From: Siniperca chuatsi
Lineage: Eukaryota; Chordata; Actinopteri; Centrarchiformes; Sinipercidae
Reading direction: 5' to 3'
Length of the DNA: 64,000 nt
Assembly: GCF_020085105.1 (NCBI RefSeq)
Contig: NC_058046.1
Coordinates: 2,868,175 to 2,932,174, forward strand
Shown here in pieces: positions 59,308 through 64,000 of this stretch (positions are counted from its first letter, which is position 1; each line of letters begins with the position of its first letter). The notes beneath the pieces are model-generated. The model saw only the letters and a program-made list of their open reading frames with translations. It made no database searches and was not told the DNA's origin. A program made the position numbers and the translations under genes.

Positions 59308-59440
59308 ACCCACATCAGAATCAGAAATACTTTATTAAACCCCGAGGGGAAACTCTTTCGAGACGGAGCAGCGGCAACAGGCAGCATGCACGTTGGCGCG
59401 TGCGCACATAATAAATACATACTCGGTTCTGATCAGTGTC
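59308..59440. repeat. LINE tail repeat, second copy
   Basis: CAGAATCAGAAATACTTTAT followed by CCCCGAGGGGAAACTC. It starts only about 20 bases after the mmp11 exon 2 donor. Confidence 0.5.
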
Positions 59441-60029
59441 ACAACCCGGCTCAAGGCTGGACAAAGAAGAGGAGAACACGCAAGAGTTGTAAGTAAAAAT
59501 AGGTTTATTTTACATAACTAAAAAGAAATTAAGAGAAAGACAAACAAAATACAACAAAACCAAACAGGGTGGAAGCCAGGGGAGAGAGAGAGAGAGACTG
59601 GCTGACTGACTGACTTATAAATCCTGCAGCCAGACCAGGTGAGCTGCGTCTCCCCAACGACCCGACTCCGCCCAAAAGGCTCAGAGCGGCGTCACATCAG
59701 CGAACGCGTTTAAGGAATCAGGTTAACTTTCATTTCTTAACTTAGAGCCGCCGTGTTGGACAGAAAACACTAATTCATTTGTAAAATTCACAACATTTGA
59801 TTGTTGGTTAGCAGTGGATAGTCACTAGATACCATGGTGAGAGGGAATGGAAAAGCATTACCTGATCGGACAGTCATTTATCTGTTTCCTATGTTTGCAA
59901 ACAAGGAGGGATGTTTGTTTTTCTCTTAAAGACACTCACAGGGAATCACTCCACCCGTCCGATAGGAATATTTTACTATGTGCCCCAATTCCTTATGTGA
60001 TTTGAAATAAAAAGAAATTCCCTCTAGAT

Positions 60030-60290
60030 CAGAAATCAGAAATACTTTATTGATCCCCGAGGGGAAACTCTTTTGTTACGGCAGCTCACTGTCACGTCAG
60101 ATGGCTTGTTTTCCAGCATTCGTGCCTGTAATTCAATTCATAAAACTTTATTCGTCCTGCAGGGGGCAATTTGAAGCAACAAACAAACACCAAAAACAAA
60201 AAACACAAACTATATTCATGTAAAGAATAGAATTTTAAAAAGTTCAAAGACACAATGCATAGCTGACCAACAGCGTCCAACACAGTGAAG
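60030..60290. repeat. LINE tail repeat, third copy, with adjoining tail
   Basis: AATACTTTATTGATCCCCGA copy at 60038, followed at about 60130 by a second tail type (ATAAAACTTTATTCGTCCTG). Two insertions appear to abut. Confidence 0.45.
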
Positions 60291-61288
60291 ACACATTATG
60301 TCAAAAAGTGGCGCACAGGCACAAAATAAGGTCCCCGTTATCAGAATCAGCACCTGAACAATCGAGTAAGTGACCTCGAGTGGAGAATTTTGTTTTGTCA
60401 ACTGCTGTGAAATATCAAGCTCAACATGGATGAGAAATCCTAAAAGTGCGCAGAATAACAGACGTTCTCATCTACAGTTGCAGGACAACTTACAGGTTTA
60501 AAGAATGACTTCGTTTTTAAGAGATCGCACAGTTCTGAAGTTCATGGCGGACAAAATGATTCCAGGCTAGACTTCAGACACACACTGAATGATGAACTGG
60601 AAAAAGGGGGGAAAAATGAAAATGGGTGGGCCTATTATAGTAGTAAATGAAGTCTTGACATTATAATTCTGAAAAACGGGTGCTGGTTTTCTTTCATCTA
60701 AGGCCTTGGCACCATCGAGTGTCTGGCAGTCCTCTGCTGGTTTCTGCCTCTCTGTCTGTGTCTCCTGGGGTCCCTTTCATTGTAGTCATTCTTTTAACGC
60801 AACACTATATTAAGACAGAGAGAAAGAAGGGGGAGGTAGAGTTCTTTTAATAGCAGCACTGGCCACAGACTAATAAGATTCTGCTGGATCGGACCAATAA
60901 AGCGCTCACACTGACACCTGACAAAGTGATGCGGTTAATACACGCGTTGAAAGAGTAAATGAGTCCCTGTGTTTACTGTTTATTTAGAACCAGCCAGCAT
61001 GTTGAGCTTGTGCAGCAAGTTCTGGCATGACACTTGAAGTCACGCTGGGTCAGCGGAGTTGTTTTAACCGCTTTAACGGTCGTTAACGAAACTGAAAAGG
61101 AGCTCTCGGGTGGCTGCGAAACTGAAAAGGATGGAGCTTGTCGTGGTTCAGGCGCAGGAGGGGAGGCCGAAATGAAGCTCAAAGAAGTATTTAATCAACT
61201 TTGTTTCGCAGTCATAGTTTTATTGATATTTACGACGTCATTCTTCACATTTTTATCTTCTACATTACATATGTAGTTGTAAAATTAA

Positions 61289-61766
61289 AGGATAATATAC
61301 TGAATGTATTAACCAACAGGTGTGTGTATCACAGCCTGATGGATCTTCTTCCTCCATTGTCGTCCAGAAACTATTAAAAACACATCAGCGAGCCGCACTG
61401 TTGCACTGGGTGACATGTTCCTTCATCACCATGAACACACACACTGTAGTTTATTCTGACTCAGCCCCACACACACCGTCCTGCTGCCCCAAACACTCAC
61501 TACAGCACCACATGTGGATTCATCCGCCGCTGAAAATAGTCCCCAACAAATGCACTTATTTCCTCCAGTTTGTTTGATGAAAACTACAGCGAGCAGCTGT
61601 TTGAGGAAATTACCGAGCCTTTTTTTAAAGATGAAACCATATGTTTGTGACCCGTTTTACAACATTTAGATCTTCAGCGGGAGCCAATGGGCTTGGAGCT
61701 GAGAGCCGCAGACAGGAAGTCAGAAAGTACTGAGACACGAATATAGAATAATGCCTGCATTATCCT
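61289..61766. mobile_element. TTAA-flanked miniature element, relative of 37831-38591
   Basis: Starts AGGATAATATACTG after TTAA (61285-61288) and ends CATTATCCT before TTAA (61767-61770). It shares a long block with the 37.9-38.1 kb copy, including CATCCGCCGCTG and CCCCAACAAATGCAC. In mmp11 intron 2. Confidence 0.7.
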
Positions 61767-62719
61767 TTAATAAAATCCTGGTGGAATAATCTATTTGAAG
61801 CTCAGCAATGTGGGTCAGATGAGTCATATTTAGAATAATATTTAATCTCTAATCTACTTTAATCTATCTCTCTCGCTCTTCCTGAGGTTTCTTCCACTTT
61901 TTCTTTATCTGAATCCAGGCTCTAAGGACAGAGGGTGGCGTATATTGTAAAGCCCCTTGAGGCAAATTTGTGATATTGTGATGTATAAATACAATTGACT
62001 TGATTTAATCTACAGGGTATTTACATTGATAAACTCAAGGATTTCAACCTATGTGAACTTTGCACCAAGGAAAGTCAAACTTAAGACACTCTGCACAAAT
62101 ATTTGCAGATTTGAAGTCTTGTTTGCACTGTGTTTGCACAAGTACACTTTAAATTAATGATCCAACAGAAATTATTTTCTGTCAGTCTTTTAATACAGAG
62201 TGTGTGGGTACCGCTCCTCTACACACCTGGGTTTAAATGAACATTTTTCAGAAAATGTCATGCTTTAGCTCTACCTCTCCTCCTACTGTATAAACTTTAT
62301 GTAAAAACAAAAGACTTTTCCCATAAACCCTGCTGCTTTGTGTCCCTCTTGACCCTCCTTTACATGAAAAAGACACGAGCTGATGACAGCCAGAATAAAT
62401 TCTTGCAGGTATGTTGACAGCCCAGCTTCCTGTTTTGTGCAATAAAATGATGCAGCAGATTTTTCTCGAAATCCAAACCAAAGTACACAGTAGAGACAGC
62501 TTTCTTAGAGATGGTTGCATGTTCACAGTGGCTGTAATTATATATCTCAACTCCACTTAACTGATGCTGAAAATAACTACTTTAACTTTAAACCTTTACA
62601 ACAATAAAGCCTGTTTATGCAGGAAGACAAGCTGATTGCTATTAAAGTAAACAGGATACCGTAATAAACAATAAACAACTACTTAAACTGCTCATATCCA
62701 GAATTAACAGCTAGAGGTT

Positions 62720-63720
62720 AAAGGAATAGTTTTTAACATTTTGGTAAATACACTTATTTGCTTTCTTTCTGAGAGTGAGCAAATCGATATCAATCTAATG
62801 TTTGTGTTCAGCCTAGCTTAGCATAAAGGGGACAGTTAGCCTGGCTCAAAGTTCAAAAATCCGCCTACCAACACCTCTAAATCTCTTGTGGGTTTAATCT
62901 GTACACAAGCAGAAATGTAAAAACAACAGTTTGTAGTTTTAGGGGGAGTTACTTGCTGGAACTATTTTTTATTTTCTTTTTGAACAGTCAGGTTGCCAGC
63001 TTTGGTACCATTGTGCCAAAACCAAAACATGTGCTGACCAGGGGCAACTTGCAACTCGCACTTTAGCCGGAAATGTTGCACAGAATACTGGCTGAACAAG
63101 TCCTGAGCTCCATACGTAACCCACCCACAATGTGACAGGCCACATTGTTGTTATGCCTATTCGCCGGCTAGCTTAGCTTAGCACAAAGACTGGGGGAAAC
63201 AGCTAGCCTGGCTCTGTCTGAAGGTAACAAAATCCGGCTACGATCACCTCTAAAGCTCAATAATTAATGTTATATCTTTTTTATTTACAATTTATGTACA
63301 AAAATTGAAGTGTAAAAACGTGAACTTTCCGTTTTACGGGGTAGTGTTATTGTGCCCGACTTTTTCTTTGCCAGGACCAATAACTTCCTGGAGTCTCAGT
63401 TACTGCTCTGAGCCAGAAAATAATCCTGCAAATAACCTATCGTTTAACGGAAATCTGTAATTTTTACACTTCGTACGGATTATGTACTGATATAACGTGA
63501 ACTTTGTGCTGGTAGATGGATTTTGTGACCGTTAGACAGAGCCAGGCTAGCCTATTTTTGGTTTTTGCCAGTCTTTATGCTACGCTAAGCTAACTGGCTA
63601 CAGCATGTAGCTTCACATTGACCGTACAGACATGAGAGTTGTATCAATCTTCTCATCTAACTCTCCGCCAGAAAGCCAGTATGTGTATTTCCAAAAATTA
63701 AAAACTATTCCTTTACTGTC
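62720..63720. repeat. GCTAGCCTGGCTCTG family, copies 4 and 5 in tandem
   Basis: Two adjacent, partly overlapping copies: GTTAGCCTGGCTCAAAG near 62836 and CAGCTAGCCTGGCTCTG near 63202, with the inverse block near 63540. In mmp11 intron 2. Confidence 0.55.
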
Positions 63721-64000
63721 AGGACTGAACATGTGGCCTCTCTACATACTGGGACAACCTGCTACCTTTCTGCGAGTTATTACTCTCATTATACAAAGTC
63801 AAAGTCAAATTCCATCGAATTAACAACCTATTATGTTGTCAAGTCGTGTTGGTCGTTGCTGATTTATTCCTAACTGAAATGTAAGGATTTATTCATTTCA
63901 TTTCATTTTACTGCAGCAGTAGACAATGCCAAATGTACCTAATACTCTATATAATTTATGAAGTGTTTGTGTCCTGTTGGTAAGATAAGGAGGTTTCTAT

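Larger units (their letters stand above)
59290..64000 (+). other. mmp11 intron 2, running off the window
   Basis: No third mmp11 exon was found on the plus strand. Contains two LINE tails, one TTAA-flanked element, a dispersed element tail (61850-61995) and tandem GCTAGCCTGGCTCTG repeats. Confidence 0.55.

Noticed and set aside
1-64000. CRISPR array, operon or prophage structures
   Set aside because: Split genes, splice sites and eukaryotic retroelements show a vertebrate nuclear genome; no regularly spaced short repeats with spacers were seen.

Overview
This window reads as nuclear DNA of a ray-finned (probably percomorph) fish. The genes are split by GT/AG introns, intron and intergenic DNA is filled with short dispersed repeats that recur many times, and retroelement types common in teleosts are present: L2/CR1-like LINE ends, a Penelope-like element, and hAT-like and TTAA-flanked miniature elements. 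Nothing bacterial or viral is seen. All gene models were built by hand from reading frame and splice sites. Family names come from recalled protein motifs, not from a search.

Layout. (1) 1-10193, minus strand: the first eleven exons of an ATP-gated P2X channel, best matched to p2rx7; its 3' end is outside the window. (2) 13645-19042, minus: a complete five-exon theta-class glutathione S-transferase (gstt1-like, 242 aa). (3) 21123-31242, minus: a complete nine-exon cilia/flagella gene, cfap157 (509 aa), with a 27-bp coding repeat at its 3' end and an X-box-like motif upstream. Its introns 4 and 5 hold an antisense cluster of four tRNA-Cys genes and one tRNA-Ser gene, amplified together with LINE pieces. 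A decayed second copy of its first exon and upstream region lies at 31528-31868. (4) About 32530-33390, plus: a broken single-exon seven-helix receptor resembling fish bitter taste receptors (TAS2R). (5) 33.4-45.6 kb: intergenic DNA, almost all repeats, with hammerhead-ribozyme-like motifs at 36.5 and 38.2-38.4 kb. (6) 45844 to beyond 64000, plus: the first two exons of matrix metalloproteinase 11 (mmp11), separated by a 13-kb repeat-filled intron.

The genes do not form a pathway: they are a purinergic channel, a detoxification enzyme, a sperm/cilium structural protein, a chemoreceptor relic and a secreted protease. gstt1 and mmp11 are also close together in human 22q11, so that part may be old synteny. 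The most unusual items are the hammerhead-like motifs in a roughly 199-bp tandem pair nested in a TTAA-flanked miniature element, the Penelope-like GIY-YIG remnant and its partner copy inside cfap157, the intronic antisense tRNA cluster, and the duplicated cfap157 first exon.
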